Positions 51,920-62,370 of a DNA stretch of 64,000 nt are shown here, in pieces (positions within the stretch are counted from its first letter, which is position 1; each line of letters starts with the position of its first letter). The notes beneath the pieces were generated by a model that ran no database searches, was not told the origin of the DNA, and saw only the letters and a program-made list of their open reading frames with translations. The stretch comes from Pseudomonadota bacterium (lineage in GTDB: Bacteria > Pseudomonadota > Gammaproteobacteria > Burkholderiales > Burkholderiaceae_C), in assembly GCA_023387335.1 (NCBI GenBank), contig JAEWIF010000059.1, positions 56,035 to 120,034 on the forward strand, given 5' to 3'. The translations under genes were made by a program, and so were the position numbers.

Positions 51920-53303
51920 GACAGCAGTGGACGTGGTCATCATGGCCGCCGGCAAGGGCACGCGCATGAAAAGCCGACGCCCCAAAGTGTTGCATCGTTT
52001 GGCCGGCCGTGCGCTGGTCGACCATGTGATCGAGTGCGCGCGGCAGTTGCAGGCGCGCAGGACCATCCTGATCACCGGCCACGGCGCCGATGAGGTCGAG
52101 GCCGCGGTCGGATTGCACTTCGCCGATGCCGTGTTCGTGCGGCAGGAGCCGCAGCTGGGCACCGGCCACGCGGTGCAGCAGGCCGTGCCGGAACTGCCGG
52201 ACGACGGCATCGCGCTCATCCTCAACGGCGACGTGCCGCTCATCCGTCCGGAAACGCTGCAGCCACTGGTGCAGGCCTGCGGCGGCGAGCGCCTGGCGCT
52301 GCTGAGCGTGGAGATGCCCGATCCCACCGGCTACGGCCGCATCGTGCGCGACGGCGAGCACGTGCGGGCCATCGTGGAGCACAAGGACGCCAGCGAGCGC
52401 CAGCGCGGCATCCGCGAGGTCTACACCGGCTTCATGGCCGTGCCCAACGCGCTGCTCAAGCGCTGGCTGGCGCGCCTGACCAACGACAACGCCCAGGGCG
52501 AGTACTACCTGACCGACGTGGTCAAGCACGCGGTGGCCGACAAGGTCGACGTCGTCGCCATCGCATGCGGCGACCGGCTGCAGGTGGAGGGCGTCAACAG
52601 CCCGCTGCAGCTGGCCGAGCTGGAGCGCGCCTGGCAGCTGCGCAACGCGCAGGCGCTGATGGAGCGCGGCGTGCGCCTGGCCGACCCGGCCCGGCTGGAC
52701 GTGCGCGGCACGCTGCAGTGCGGCCAGGACGTGGAGATCGACGTCAACTGCGTGTTCGAGGGCCGGGTGGCCATCGGCGACGGCGCGCGCATCGGTCCGA
52801 ACTGCGTGATCGCCAACGCGACCATCGGCGCCGGCGCGCTGCTGCAGGCCTTCACCCACATCCAGGGCGAGAAGGCCGGCGCCGAAGTGGGCGAGCGCGC
52901 CGAGATCGGCCCGTTCGCGCGGCTGCGTCCGGGCGCGCGGCTCGGGCCGGAGGTGCACATCGGCAACTTCGTCGAGGTCAAGAACTCCACGCTGGCGCGC
53001 GGCGCCAAGGCCAACCACCTGGCCTACCTGGGCGACGCCCAGGTGGGCGAGCGCGTCAACTACGGCGCGGGTTCCATCACGGCCAACTACGACGGCGCCA
53101 ACAAGCACCGCACCGTGATCGAGGACGAGGTGCACGTCGGCAGCAACTGCGTGCTGGTGGCGCCGGTGCGCATCGGCAAGGGCGGCACCGTGGGCGCCGG
53201 CTCCACCATCACCAAGGACACGGAGCCGGGCGTGCTCTCGATCGCCCGCGGCAAGCAGGTGAGCCTCAGCGGCTGGACCCGCCCGAAGAAGGCGCCGAAG
53301 TAG
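51918..53303 (+). CDS. glmU: bifunctional GlmU: GlcN-1-P acetyltransferase / GlcNAc-1-P uridylyltransferase
   Basis: The 461-residue enzyme makes UDP-GlcNAc. The N-terminal pyrophosphorylase (about 1-230) has VVIMAAGKGTRMKSRRPKVLH, LGTGHAVQQA and LNGDVPLI. The C-terminal left-handed beta-helix (about 250-455) has hexapeptide repeats, KNSTLARGAKANHLAYLGDA and NYGAGSITANYDGANKHRT with the catalytic His region. AAAGGGAAAGAC before the ATG includes a weak ribosome site. GATAAT at 51866-51871 is a likely -10. glmS lies 0.6 kb downstream, separated by an lrp-type gene. Confidence 0.97.
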   Translation: MTAVDVVIMAAGKGTRMKSRRPKVLHRLAGRALVDHVIECARQLQARRTILITGHGADEVEAAVGLHFADAVFVRQEPQLGTGHAVQQAVPELPDDGIALILNGDVPLIRPETLQPLVQACGGERLALLSVEMPDPTGYGRIVRDGEHVRAIVEHKDASERQRGIREVYTGFMAVPNALLKRWLARLTNDNAQGEYYLTDVVKHAVADKVDVVAIACGDRLQVEGVNSPLQLAELERAWQLRNAQALMERGVRLADPARLDVRGTLQCGQDVEIDVNCVFEGRVAIGDGARIGPNCVIANATIGAGALLQAFTHIQGEKAGAEVGERAEIGPFARLRPGARLGPEVHIGNFVEVKNSTLARGAKANHLAYLGDAQVGERVNYGAGSITANYDGANKHRTVIEDEVHVGSNCVLVAPVRIGKGGTVGAGSTITKDTEPGVLSIARGKQVSLSGWTRPKKAPK

Positions 53304-53796
53304 CGCGGGCGAGCTTCGGCAGCGCCACGCGCGAGCCGAACTTGGCCCGCTTCACCGCGAAGAAGGCCTTGACGTTGCGCACGTTGGCGTCGGCCGTGAA
53401 CAGGCGCTGCGCCAGCGCCAGGTAGCCGGGCATGTCGGCCGCCAGCACCACCAGCATGAAGTCGGGCCCCGGCGAGACGCGGTAGCACTGCTGCACGGCC
53501 GCGTCGGCCACCACCTTGGCCTCGAACGCTTCCATCGACTCGTTGTCCTGGCGATCCAGGGTGATCTCCACGATCGCCTCCAGTCCCGCGCCCGCCACCG
53601 CGGCCAGCCGGTCGCGGCTGAGGATCGCCACCTGGCGCTCGACGAACCCCGCTTCCACCAGCCGCTTGACCCGCCGCAGGCAGGTCGGCGGGGAGACGTG
53701 GACCCGGGCGGCGAGGTCCTGGTTGGTCAAGGACGCGTCTTCCTGCAACTGGCCCAGGAGAGCTATGTCGAGGGCGTCGAGGAATTCTTCTTCCAT
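53266..53796 (-). CDS. Lrp/AsnC-family transcriptional regulator
   Basis: The 176-residue regulator has an AsnC-type helix-turn-helix (LDALDIALLGQLQEDASLTNQDLAARVHVSPPTCLRRVKRLVEAGFV) and a C-terminal RAM ligand-binding domain (LEAIVEITLD..., CYRVSPGPDFMLVVLAADMPGYLAL). It sits between glmU (3' ends overlap by 38 nt) and the divergent glmS. The 132-nt AT-rich gap to glmS is the natural place for its binding. The effector is likely an amino acid but unidentified. Confidence 0.93.
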   Translation of the reverse strand: MEEEFLDALDIALLGQLQEDASLTNQDLAARVHVSPPTCLRRVKRLVEAGFVERQVAILSRDRLAAVAGAGLEAIVEITLDRQDNESMEAFEAKVVADAAVQQCYRVSPGPDFMLVVLAADMPGYLALAQRLFTADANVRNVKAFFAVKRAKFGSRVALPKLARATSAPSSGGSSR

Positions 53797-53928
53797 GAAT
53801 GATGTTTTAGTGAAACTGAATTGCTCTAAATTGGCGTGAAGGAATAATATTGCAGAAGCGATGGAAATGAGAAGACTTATTTCCAACCTGCCCGAATAAA
53901 GTGCCCAGCCTGCAAGGAGCCAACCAAC
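53797..53928. promoter_or_regulatory. AT-rich divergent control region lrp-glmS
   Basis: This gap is clearly richer in A+T than any other part of the window. For glmS, TTGCTC (53821-53826) and TAATAT (53845-53850) are 18 nt apart, a fair sigma-70 promoter. Lrp-type proteins favour AT-rich DNA. No glmS ribozyme sequence is present. GGAG precedes the glmS ATG. Confidence 0.5.
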
Positions 53929-55779
<1,851 letters not shown>

Positions 55780-55851
55780 CGGCCACCGCGGATCACCACT
55801 GCTGCTGAAGCAAGCCGGTCTCGGCGGAGGCGCCGCTGGTGCGGGTGACTG

Positions 55852-56055
55852 CTACCGACCGAGGGCGGCTGGCGCCCTCGAGGCGCGGAGCTGGTCCAGC
55901 GCCTGCACGACGAGCGACATGGCGCCGCGCCAGCTTTTCCACTTCTCTTCATCGAACTCCGGTGAGCCCGGCAGCTTGTCGCGCACCGCGTCCCACGCGG
56001 TCCGCTCGGCCGTCACGGCTGCCCGGTAGAAATCGTGTACTGAGGGATAGGTCAT
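55852..56055 (-). CDS. small hypothetical protein
   Basis: A 67-residue frame, MTYPSVHDFYRAAVTAERTA at the start, with balanced composition and several Trp and acidic residues (PEFDEEKWKSWRGAM). It reads like a real soluble helical protein, unlike the Arg/Pro/Ala-rich false frames elsewhere. No domain is recognised. A GGAGG lies about 17 nt upstream, too far to be convincing. It sits between glmS and the ChpT-like gene. Confidence 0.5.
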   Translation of the reverse strand: MTYPSVHDFYRAAVTAERTAWDAVRDKLPGSPEFDEEKWKSWRGAMSLVVQALDQLRASRAPAALGR

Positions 56056-56182
56056 GCTCGACTGCGAAAAACCTCCGTCCCGCCTCGTTGCTGTCGTTGT
56101 GGCCGCAGGGTAAGTCAGCAGGCCTGACTCGGAGCCGACTCGGCTCGCCGGAACTCAGCCGTTCCGGCACGGCCGGCCCGAA

Positions 56183-56211
56183 TTGACAACGCCGAGCCTG
56201 GGTGAAATATT
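56183..56211 (+). promoter_or_regulatory. sigma-70 promoter TTGACA-17-AATATT
   Basis: A perfect -35 TTGACA (56183-56188) is followed after 17 nt by AATATT (56206-56211). The ATG at 56221 is only 9 nt beyond, so the leader is 0-3 nt. Confidence 0.65.
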
Positions 56212-56220
56212 GGCCCGGCC

Positions 56221-56907
56221 ATGGGCCAGCTTCCCGTCACCGACAGCGCCGACTGCGACCGCGCCGAAGCCGCGCGCTACGCCTTGCTGCGGCGGCTGGC
56301 GCCTTCGATCCGCCACAACCTGGTGATCAACCTGCAGCCGATCGGGATGATCTACGAGGTGCTCGATCGGCGCCTGCGCGGGCCGCAGCCGGACCTGGCC
56401 CACGTGCAGGCCAGCGCCGCCAAGATCAACAGCTTCGCCCGCGCCGCGCTGGACTGCTGCCTGAACGTGGTCACCTGGCTGGCGCCGGAGGATGACGCGG
56501 CCATCGACGCCGTCGAAGGCACGCGCGAATGCTGCGCGCTGCTGGCCACCACCCTGAGTTTCCGCGGCTACATGCTGCGCAACCAGGCGCAGGCCGTGCC
56601 CGGCGAGGTGCGGCTGTCCGCGATCCGCAACGTGCTCACCGCCGCCCTGATCCAGGTCACCGACGAAGCCTCGCCGCCGGCGGAGGTGGCCATCACCACG
56701 GCCTCCTCGCCGCAGGGCCTTCGAGTGCAGCTGCAGGTGCAGCGCACCGAAGGAGGCGACTCCGGCACGGACACGACCTCGGCCTACCGTCCGCTGCGCT
56801 GGACCGACGTGCAGGCGCTGGCCGCGTCGGAGCAGGTGGCGCTCGAGCGCCCCTCGGCGGGCCAGGTCGTGATCACGTTCCCGTGGGCGCGTCCGCTTCC
56901 GGCGTGA
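56221..56907 (+). CDS. orphan protein resembling a histidine phosphotransferase / degenerate kinase (ChpT-like)
   Basis: The 228-residue cytoplasmic protein has a first helical pair with APSIRHNLVINLQPIGMIYEVLDRRL, resembling an H-box with H32 and a following Asn. A second long helix (about 60-90) follows. The C-terminal alpha/beta half (about 100-225) contains RLSAIRNVLTAALIQVTD, placed like the N-box helix of a HATPase domain, but has no glycine-rich ATP lid. This layout recalls ChpT-type phosphotransferases. That is a structural guess; I do not recognise a named family. It has its own strong promoter and overlaps nnrD convergently by 35 nt. Confidence 0.6.
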   Translation: MGQLPVTDSADCDRAEAARYALLRRLAPSIRHNLVINLQPIGMIYEVLDRRLRGPQPDLAHVQASAAKINSFARAALDCCLNVVTWLAPEDDAAIDAVEGTRECCALLATTLSFRGYMLRNQAQAVPGEVRLSAIRNVLTAALIQVTDEASPPAEVAITTASSPQGLRVQLQVQRTEGGDSGTDTTSAYRPLRWTDVQALAASEQVALERPSAGQVVITFPWARPLPA

Positions 56908-57793
56908 CGCCGGCGGCGTCTTCCAGCGCGGCGAGCACCGTCACCATCTCCTGCGCGATCTCGCGCGCCAGGTAACCGACCGGCCCGAGCCGCCGCGCGA
57001 GCCGTTCGCCCGCCTGTGCATGCAGCAGCACGCCCCACGCGCACGCCTGTTCCAGCGTCGCGCCGCGGGCGGCGAGCCCGCCGATCGCACCGGCCAGCGT
57101 GTCGCCCGATCCCGAAGTCGCCAGGCCGGTGTTGCCGCCCTCGTGCAGCCAGGCGCGGCCGTCGGGCGCGGCGATGGCCGTGCTCGCGCCCTTGACCGCC
57201 ACCACGGCGTTCCAGCGCCGCGCCGCCGCGAGCGCGGCCGAGATCGGATCGGCCAGCACCTCGTCCTTGTCCAGTCGCGAGAGGTGCGCCATCTCGCCGG
57301 CATGCGGCGTCAGCAGCACCGGTTGCGGGAAGCGCGCCATGCACGCGGCGCTGTCCATGGCCAGCGCGTCCAGCACCACGGCCCGATCGCGCAGCAGCGG
57401 CAGCAGGGCCTGCACGAACGCGCAGGTCGCCTCCGAATCCATCAGGCCCGGGCCGATCACCACCGCGTGCGCCGGGCAGAGGCAGTCCTCCAGCAGCTCG
57501 GCGCCCGCCGCGGCCTCGAAGCCGCCGCCCGGCGTTTCGGGCAGCGCGATCACGCGCGCTTCGGGCATCGAGAACGCCATCTGCGCGGCCACCGAGCGCG
57601 CGGTCGCGATCACCAGCTTGCCCGCGCCCACGCGCAGCGCCGCCGTCGCCGCGAGCACCGCCGCGCCGGGCATCTCGCGGCTGCCCGCGATCACGACCAC
57701 GCGGCCGCGCACCTCCTTGTCGGCATCGCCCGCGAGCGAGGGCAAGGGCCAGCGGCGCAGCGCCTGCGGGTCCACGCGCCGAGCGTCGGCCAT
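56873..57793 (-). CDS. nnrD: ADP/ATP-dependent NAD(P)HX dehydratase
   Basis: The 306-residue ribokinase-fold protein matches the C-terminal (YjeF-C/carbohydrate kinase) part of Nnr and repairs hydrated NAD(P)H. It has RGRVVVIAGSREMPGAAVLAA, VVIGPGL, LLTPHAGEMAHL, and GNTGLATSGSGDTLAGAIGGL, the nucleotide and catalytic block. The N-terminal epimerase domain (YjeF-N) is absent, so it must be encoded elsewhere. The start codon lies 1 nt after the stop of the upstream phosphatase gene. Confidence 0.93.
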   Translation of the reverse strand: MADARRVDPQALRRWPLPSLAGDADKEVRGRVVVIAGSREMPGAAVLAATAALRVGAGKLVIATARSVAAQMAFSMPEARVIALPETPGGGFEAAAGAELLEDCLCPAHAVVIGPGLMDSEATCAFVQALLPLLRDRAVVLDALAMDSAACMARFPQPVLLTPHAGEMAHLSRLDKDEVLADPISAALAAARRWNAVVAVKGASTAIAAPDGRAWLHEGGNTGLATSGSGDTLAGAIGGLAARGATLEQACAWGVLLHAQAGERLARRLGPVGYLAREIAQEMVTVLAALEDAAGVTPEADAPTGT

Positions 57794-57794
57794 C

Positions 57795-58553
57795 TCAGGG
57801 CTTGGGCGCGGCCAGCGCGTCGGGTTCGGAAGTGACCGGCGCTCCGGCCTCGCGCAGCGGCGCGACGAAGTTGGCGAGGTCCAGCACCAGCGAATCGCTC
57901 AGCGGATCGTGCTCGTACGAGGTGACGCCGCAGTTGGGCACGTCGCCCTGGCGGTCCAGCGCCAGCACCTCGTGCTCCTCCATGCATTCGATCAGGTAGC
58001 GCATGCAGTTGACGATGACCTGGTGCGCCACCACCAGCACGCGCTGGCCGTTGTGCTCGCGCGTGACCATCTCCAGCACGCTGCGCAGCCGCAGGATCAC
58101 GTCGCACCAGCTCTCGCCGCCGGGCGGCCGGAAGTAGAACTTGCCGACGTGGCCGCGCTGCGCCGCCAGCTCCGGGTAGCGCTCGTGGATGCCCAGCACC
58201 GTGAGGCGGTCGAGGATGCCGAACTCCTTCTCGCGCAGCCGCTCATCGACCCGCACGCGCACCTTCTTCCGGTCGAGCCCGGCCGACTCCATCAGCAGCC
58301 GCGTGGTCTCGCGCGCGCGGACGTAGGGCGAGGTGATGATCACCTCGGGCCGGCGCGTGGCCGGCAGTTCGCCGAACCAGTGGCCCAGCGCGGCCGACTG
58401 CTCGCGGCCCAGCGGCGACAGCGGCACGTCGATGTCGCGCTCCGCGATGTCGATGGCCGACAGGCCCGCGGCCTCGGCGGCGTCGCGCGCCACGTTGCCG
58501 GCGCTCTGCCCGTGGCGGACGATCCAGAAGGTGCGCGGCCATTGCTGCGACAT
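57795..58553 (-). CDS. histidine phosphatase family protein
   Basis: The 252-residue protein has the RHG motif FWIVRHGQSAGNVARD and the second catalytic His in VLVVAHQVIVNCMRYL. SPYVRARETTRLL and EKEFGILDRLTVLGI lie between. It is longer than the GpmB-like protein at 31656 and belongs to a different branch. A role as a small-molecule phosphatase is likely, substrate unknown. It lies 16 nt downstream of ligD and 1 nt upstream of nnrD on the minus strand, so all three may form one operon. Confidence 0.9.
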   Translation of the reverse strand: MSQQWPRTFWIVRHGQSAGNVARDAAEAAGLSAIDIAERDIDVPLSPLGREQSAALGHWFGELPATRRPEVIITSPYVRARETTRLLMESAGLDRKKVRVRVDERLREKEFGILDRLTVLGIHERYPELAAQRGHVGKFYFRPPGGESWCDVILRLRSVLEMVTREHNGQRVLVVAHQVIVNCMRYLIECMEEHEVLALDRQGDVPNCGVTSYEHDPLSDSLVLDLANFVAPLREAGAPVTSEPDALAAPKP

Positions 58554-58569
58554 CGTGCCGGGTGCTCCT

Positions 58570-61128
58570 TCACTCGCCGGGCCGGAAGCCCAGCGCCTTC
58601 ATCGCGGCCGTCAGGCTGGCGCTGCTCTCGCGGTAGCCGGCCCAGGGGTCGTTGCCGCGGTCCAGCCGCTGGTGCACGGTGGCCACGGTCCAGTGCGCGC
58701 CGCTCTTGAGGCCCTTCAGCTCGTCCCAGTCCACCGGCACCGAGATGCCCAGGCCCGGACGCGCGCGTGCCGACCAGGCCGCGACGGTGGTCGCGCCGAA
58801 GCCGTTGCGCAGGTAGTCGATGAAGATCCTGCCGACCCGGTTCTTGGGCCCGCTCTTGGCCACGAACCGCTGCGGGATGGTTCGGGCGAGGTGTTCGACG
58901 ATGGCCTGCGAGAAGTCCTTCACCGTGTCCCAGCCGTACTTCGGCTTGAGCGGCACCACCACGTGCAGGCCCTTGCCGCCGCTGGTCTTGAGCCAGGAAG
59001 GCAGGCCCAGCTCCTGCAGGAACGCATGCACCAGCTGCGCGGCCTCCTGCACCTGCGGCCAGCCCACGCCTTCGCCCGGGTCCAGATCGAATGTCATGCG
59101 ATCGGGCTGGTCGGCGCGGTTGGCCACCGCGTTCCAGGTGTGGAACTCGATCACGTTCATCTGCGCGGCCGACAGCAGTCCTTCGGGCGCGGCGATCTCC
59201 AGCATCGGCGGATGGCCGGTGAAGATCTTCGGGTCGAGCTGCTCGACGCCCGGCATCTTGTAGCGCTCCAGGTGCTTCTGGAAGAACAGCTGGCCCTCGA
59301 TGCCGTCGGGCGCGCGCACCATCGCGATCGGCCGCCGCTTCAGGTGCTCCATCATCAGCGGCGCGACCAGCGCGTAGTAGCGCACGAGCTCTATCTTGGT
59401 CAGGCCGCTCTGCGGATCGACGACGCGTTGCGGGTTGCTGATGCGCAGGTTGGAAGGGAGCGCGGGGGGCGCGTCGGCCTTCTTGCCCGGCTGCGCCTGC
59501 GCCGGCTTGCCGGCGCCCGGCGCGTGCCGCGCCGTCTCCACCGTGATCTGCGTCGCCGGCTTGTCGGTGCGCAGGCCGTGGAACACCGAATGCCGCACCT
59601 TGCCTTCGCGTGTCCATTCGCCGAACGAGACCTCGGCGACCAGCTCGGGCTTCACCCAATGCGCGTCCCGCGGGATGCCCACGCCGCCGCCTTCGAACGG
59701 ATGCCTGCCCGCAGGCAGGCGATCGAGCCGCTCGCGCACGTCGCGCAGCGTGCGCTCGTTGAAGCCGGTGCCCACGTTGCCGGCGTAGCGCAGCTTGCCG
59801 TCGTCGCCGTGCACGCCCAGCAGCAGCGAGCCGATGCCGCTGCGCGAGCCTTTGGGATCGGTCCAGCCCGCGACCACGAACTCCTGTCGATGCGCGCACT
59901 TGAGCTTGATCCAGTCGCTGGAGCGGCGGCACACGTAGCCGGAGTCGCGACGCTTGGCGATCACGCCTTCCAGCCCCAGCTGGCACGCCGACGCCAGGAT
60001 GTCCTGCGCCGGCGCGTCGAACACCTCGCTGAAGCGCACGTTGTCGTGCGGCTGGCGTTCGACGATGCGGCGCAGCACCTCGCGCCGCTGCTCCAGCGGC
60101 ACGTTGCGAAGGTCGTAGCCGGCGCAGTAGGGCAGGTCGAACAGGTAGTAGACGATCTGCGCGGTGCGCTGCGAATCGAACGCGCCCTGCAGCGCCTGGA
60201 AGTCGGCCGGCGTGTCGCGGCCGGGCATGATGATCTCGCCGTCGTACCAGCCGTCCGGCAGCTCCATGCCCTGCAGCGCTTCCTGCTGCGCGGGCAGGCG
60301 CGAGGTCCAGTCGTGGCCGTTGCGCGTGACCAGGCGCACCTTGCCGCCTTCGGCGCGGGCCAGCATGCGATAGCCGTCGAACTTGATCTCGAAGACCCAC
60401 TGCTTCGGATCGCTCGGCGGCGCATCCACCAGCACGGCGAGCTCGGGCTGCAGCTTGTCGGGGAGGGCGGCGGCAACGGAGCCTTCGGGCGGGCCGTCGA
60501 CAGGCGCTGGAGCGGGGGCAGGCGCAGCGCCGGGCGCCGTCACGGGCTCGGGGCTGTCCTCGCGATCGCGCACGCTGTCGGGCATCTCGTCGACCACGCT
60601 GTACTCGCCGGCGGGCCGCACGAACTCGTCGCGCTCCTTGATCAGGAGCCACGGGTCCTCGCGACCGTTGCCGCGGCCCTTCATGCGCACCAGCGTCCAC
60701 TTGCCGCGCAGCTTGTGCCCGCGCAATTCGAACTTGAGCTTGCCTTCACGGAAGCCCTGGTGCGGGTCTTCCAGCGGGACCCAGGTGCCCTTGTCCCAGA
60801 TGATGACCTTGCCCGCGCCGTAGTTGCCCTTGGGGATCGTGCCCTCGAAGCGGTTGTAGGCGATCGGGTGGTCCTCGGTAGGCATCGCCATGCGCTTGTC
60901 GGCCGGATCGAAGCTGGGGCCCTTGGGCACGGCCCAGCTCTTCATCGTGCCGTCCAGCTCCAGCCGGAAGTCGTAGTGCAGCCGCGTCGCCCAGTGCTTC
61001 TGCACGACGAAGGCGCGCGCCTCTTCATTGGCCACGCCGCCTTCCGCCGGCTCGGGCGTGGCGTCGAACCGGCGCTTGGCCCGATAGGTCTTCAGCGCAT
61101 CGCCGGGGGAAGGCCGCTCGTCTGCCAT
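58570..61128 (-). CDS. ligD: multifunctional DNA ligase D (phosphoesterase-ligase-polymerase)
   Basis: The 852-residue NHEJ enzyme has all three modules in the Pseudomonas order. Phosphoesterase, about 1-190: HWATRLHYDFRLE. ATP-dependent ligase, about 220-535: EIKFDGYRML with adenylated K249, DGEIIMPG. Polymerase, about 560-852: FDLDPGEG, GKGLHVVVP, IFIDYLRNG, each keeping its catalytic Asp or His. It processes and seals double-strand breaks with Ku; no Ku gene is in this window. The start overlaps the stop of the upstream DUF2383-type gene by one base (TGATG), so the two are coupled. Confidence 0.97.
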   Translation of the reverse strand: MADERPSPGDALKTYRAKRRFDATPEPAEGGVANEEARAFVVQKHWATRLHYDFRLELDGTMKSWAVPKGPSFDPADKRMAMPTEDHPIAYNRFEGTIPKGNYGAGKVIIWDKGTWVPLEDPHQGFREGKLKFELRGHKLRGKWTLVRMKGRGNGREDPWLLIKERDEFVRPAGEYSVVDEMPDSVRDREDSPEPVTAPGAAPAPAPAPVDGPPEGSVAAALPDKLQPELAVLVDAPPSDPKQWVFEIKFDGYRMLARAEGGKVRLVTRNGHDWTSRLPAQQEALQGMELPDGWYDGEIIMPGRDTPADFQALQGAFDSQRTAQIVYYLFDLPYCAGYDLRNVPLEQRREVLRRIVERQPHDNVRFSEVFDAPAQDILASACQLGLEGVIAKRRDSGYVCRRSSDWIKLKCAHRQEFVVAGWTDPKGSRSGIGSLLLGVHGDDGKLRYAGNVGTGFNERTLRDVRERLDRLPAGRHPFEGGGVGIPRDAHWVKPELVAEVSFGEWTREGKVRHSVFHGLRTDKPATQITVETARHAPGAGKPAQAQPGKKADAPPALPSNLRISNPQRVVDPQSGLTKIELVRYYALVAPLMMEHLKRRPIAMVRAPDGIEGQLFFQKHLERYKMPGVEQLDPKIFTGHPPMLEIAAPEGLLSAAQMNVIEFHTWNAVANRADQPDRMTFDLDPGEGVGWPQVQEAAQLVHAFLQELGLPSWLKTSGGKGLHVVVPLKPKYGWDTVKDFSQAIVEHLARTIPQRFVAKSGPKNRVGRIFIDYLRNGFGATTVAAWSARARPGLGISVPVDWDELKGLKSGAHWTVATVHQRLDRGNDPWAGYRESSASLTAAMKALGFRPGE

Positions 61129-62144
61129 CAGGCGCTGTCGCGCAGCCGCTTGACTTCGTCGTGGTTGCGCTGCACCTGCTGGAACTGGCGCTCGACCACC
61201 TGCTTCACCTGGGCCGGCAGCGGCTGCTTGAGGGCCTTGCGATAGCGGGCCACCGCGTTGTCCTCGCCGCGCTCGGCCTCCTGCAGCACCGCTCGGTCGT
61301 CGTAGGTGGTGAGCGCCGAGCGCACCGCCACCCAGCCGCGGTGCATCGCGCCGGCGGCGCTGCCGCCGTCCTTGGGGCTACCGCCGAGCGAGCGGATCTG
61401 CTGATTGAGTTCCTCGGCGCCGCGGCGGCAGTCGTCCGCGCGCTGAAGGAAGACGGACTTCAGGTCCGCGCGCTTGGCCTGGTCGGCGCATTCGCGAAAG
61501 CCGTACTCGCCGTCCTTGCTGCACTCCACCAGGTCCTGCAAGGCGTCGATCACGTCGTCGTCGAAGCCGCGGTTGGTGCCCGCCATGTCCGTGCCGCCGG
61601 CGCGCGGCGCGCGCGACGCGGCGAGGTCGTCGGCTTCCAGCGCCGCCGCTTCACCGGCCATCGGGCCGCGCAGGCCCATGCCCGAGGCGCCGCCGCGCTG
61701 CAGGTCCACGCGGTCCCAGGCCGCGCGGCTGGCCGGGCGGGCCTGTTCCCAGGTGAGGCCGGAACCCGAGCGCACGTTGGCCCATTCGGCGCCCAGGCGC
61801 GGCTCGGCCGTGTCCCAGTCGTTCTCGTAGTTCATGCGGCCGCGCACGCCGTGCATGTACGCGGGGCCGTAGTCGTCGAAGTCGCGGCCCTGCTCGTAGT
61901 AGGGCTCGCTCGTGTAGTTGTCGCGCCAGTGCGCTTCCTCGGCCTCGGCGGCGGCCTTGCCGGCCAGCCCGCCGACCACGGCGCCGATCACGCCGCCGAT
62001 CATCGTGCCCACCGGGCCGCCGATGGTGCCGGCCGCCGCGCCGGCCACCGCACCGCCGGCCGCGCCCACGCCGGTGCCCACGGGATGCGCACCGGGTTCG
62101 TCGGTGATCGGGTCTCGGTTCAGGTCCCTGTCTTCTGCAGCCAT
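61128..62144 (-). CDS. glycine-zipper plus DUF2383/PA2169-type four-helix stress protein
   Basis: The 338-residue protein starts with a hydrophilic tail, then a glycine zipper (about 22-62: VGTGVGAAGGAVAGAAAGTIGGPVGTMIGGVIGAVVGGLAG). A tyrosine/Asp-rich middle follows (about 70-130). The C-terminal ferritin-like helical bundle (about 195-335: FDDDVIDALQDLVECSKDGEYGFRECAD) matches DUF2383 (PA2169 family). Such proteins are often induced by stress. AAAGGAG precedes the ATG at 62144. It is the first gene of the ligD transcription unit, joined by a TGATG junction. Confidence 0.8.
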   Translation of the reverse strand: MAAEDRDLNRDPITDEPGAHPVGTGVGAAGGAVAGAAAGTIGGPVGTMIGGVIGAVVGGLAGKAAAEAEEAHWRDNYTSEPYYEQGRDFDDYGPAYMHGVRGRMNYENDWDTAEPRLGAEWANVRSGSGLTWEQARPASRAAWDRVDLQRGGASGMGLRGPMAGEAAALEADDLAASRAPRAGGTDMAGTNRGFDDDVIDALQDLVECSKDGEYGFRECADQAKRADLKSVFLQRADDCRRGAEELNQQIRSLGGSPKDGGSAAGAMHRGWVAVRSALTTYDDRAVLQEAERGEDNAVARYRKALKQPLPAQVKQVVERQFQQVQRNHDEVKRLRDSA

Positions 62145-62370
62145 GTGATGCTCCTTTGCTCGTTGGAATGTCCGCGGTGGCCTGGACGCACCGCTGCGGA
62201 AGCCATCTTCCGGCGGTGGTGGAACTGGGCCGTCAGCCAACCCAAAAAGTGGCTGTAGGAGAACGGCATCACGGCCGCACGCGGCTCGCTGGAGCGCGTT
62301 GCGCGCCGGGGTCCTACATCCGCCGCGAACGCGAAAGCGCAACCTCCTGCGCCATCCGAGGAACCCTGCC

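Noticed and set aside
53797..53928. glmS ribozyme upstream of glmS
   Set aside because: The gap is short and has no match to the ribozyme core; the element is mainly known from Gram-positive bacteria.
58570..61128. A Ku gene beside ligD
   Set aside because: The flanking genes are a phosphatase and a DUF2383-type protein; no Ku-like sequence occurs in the window.
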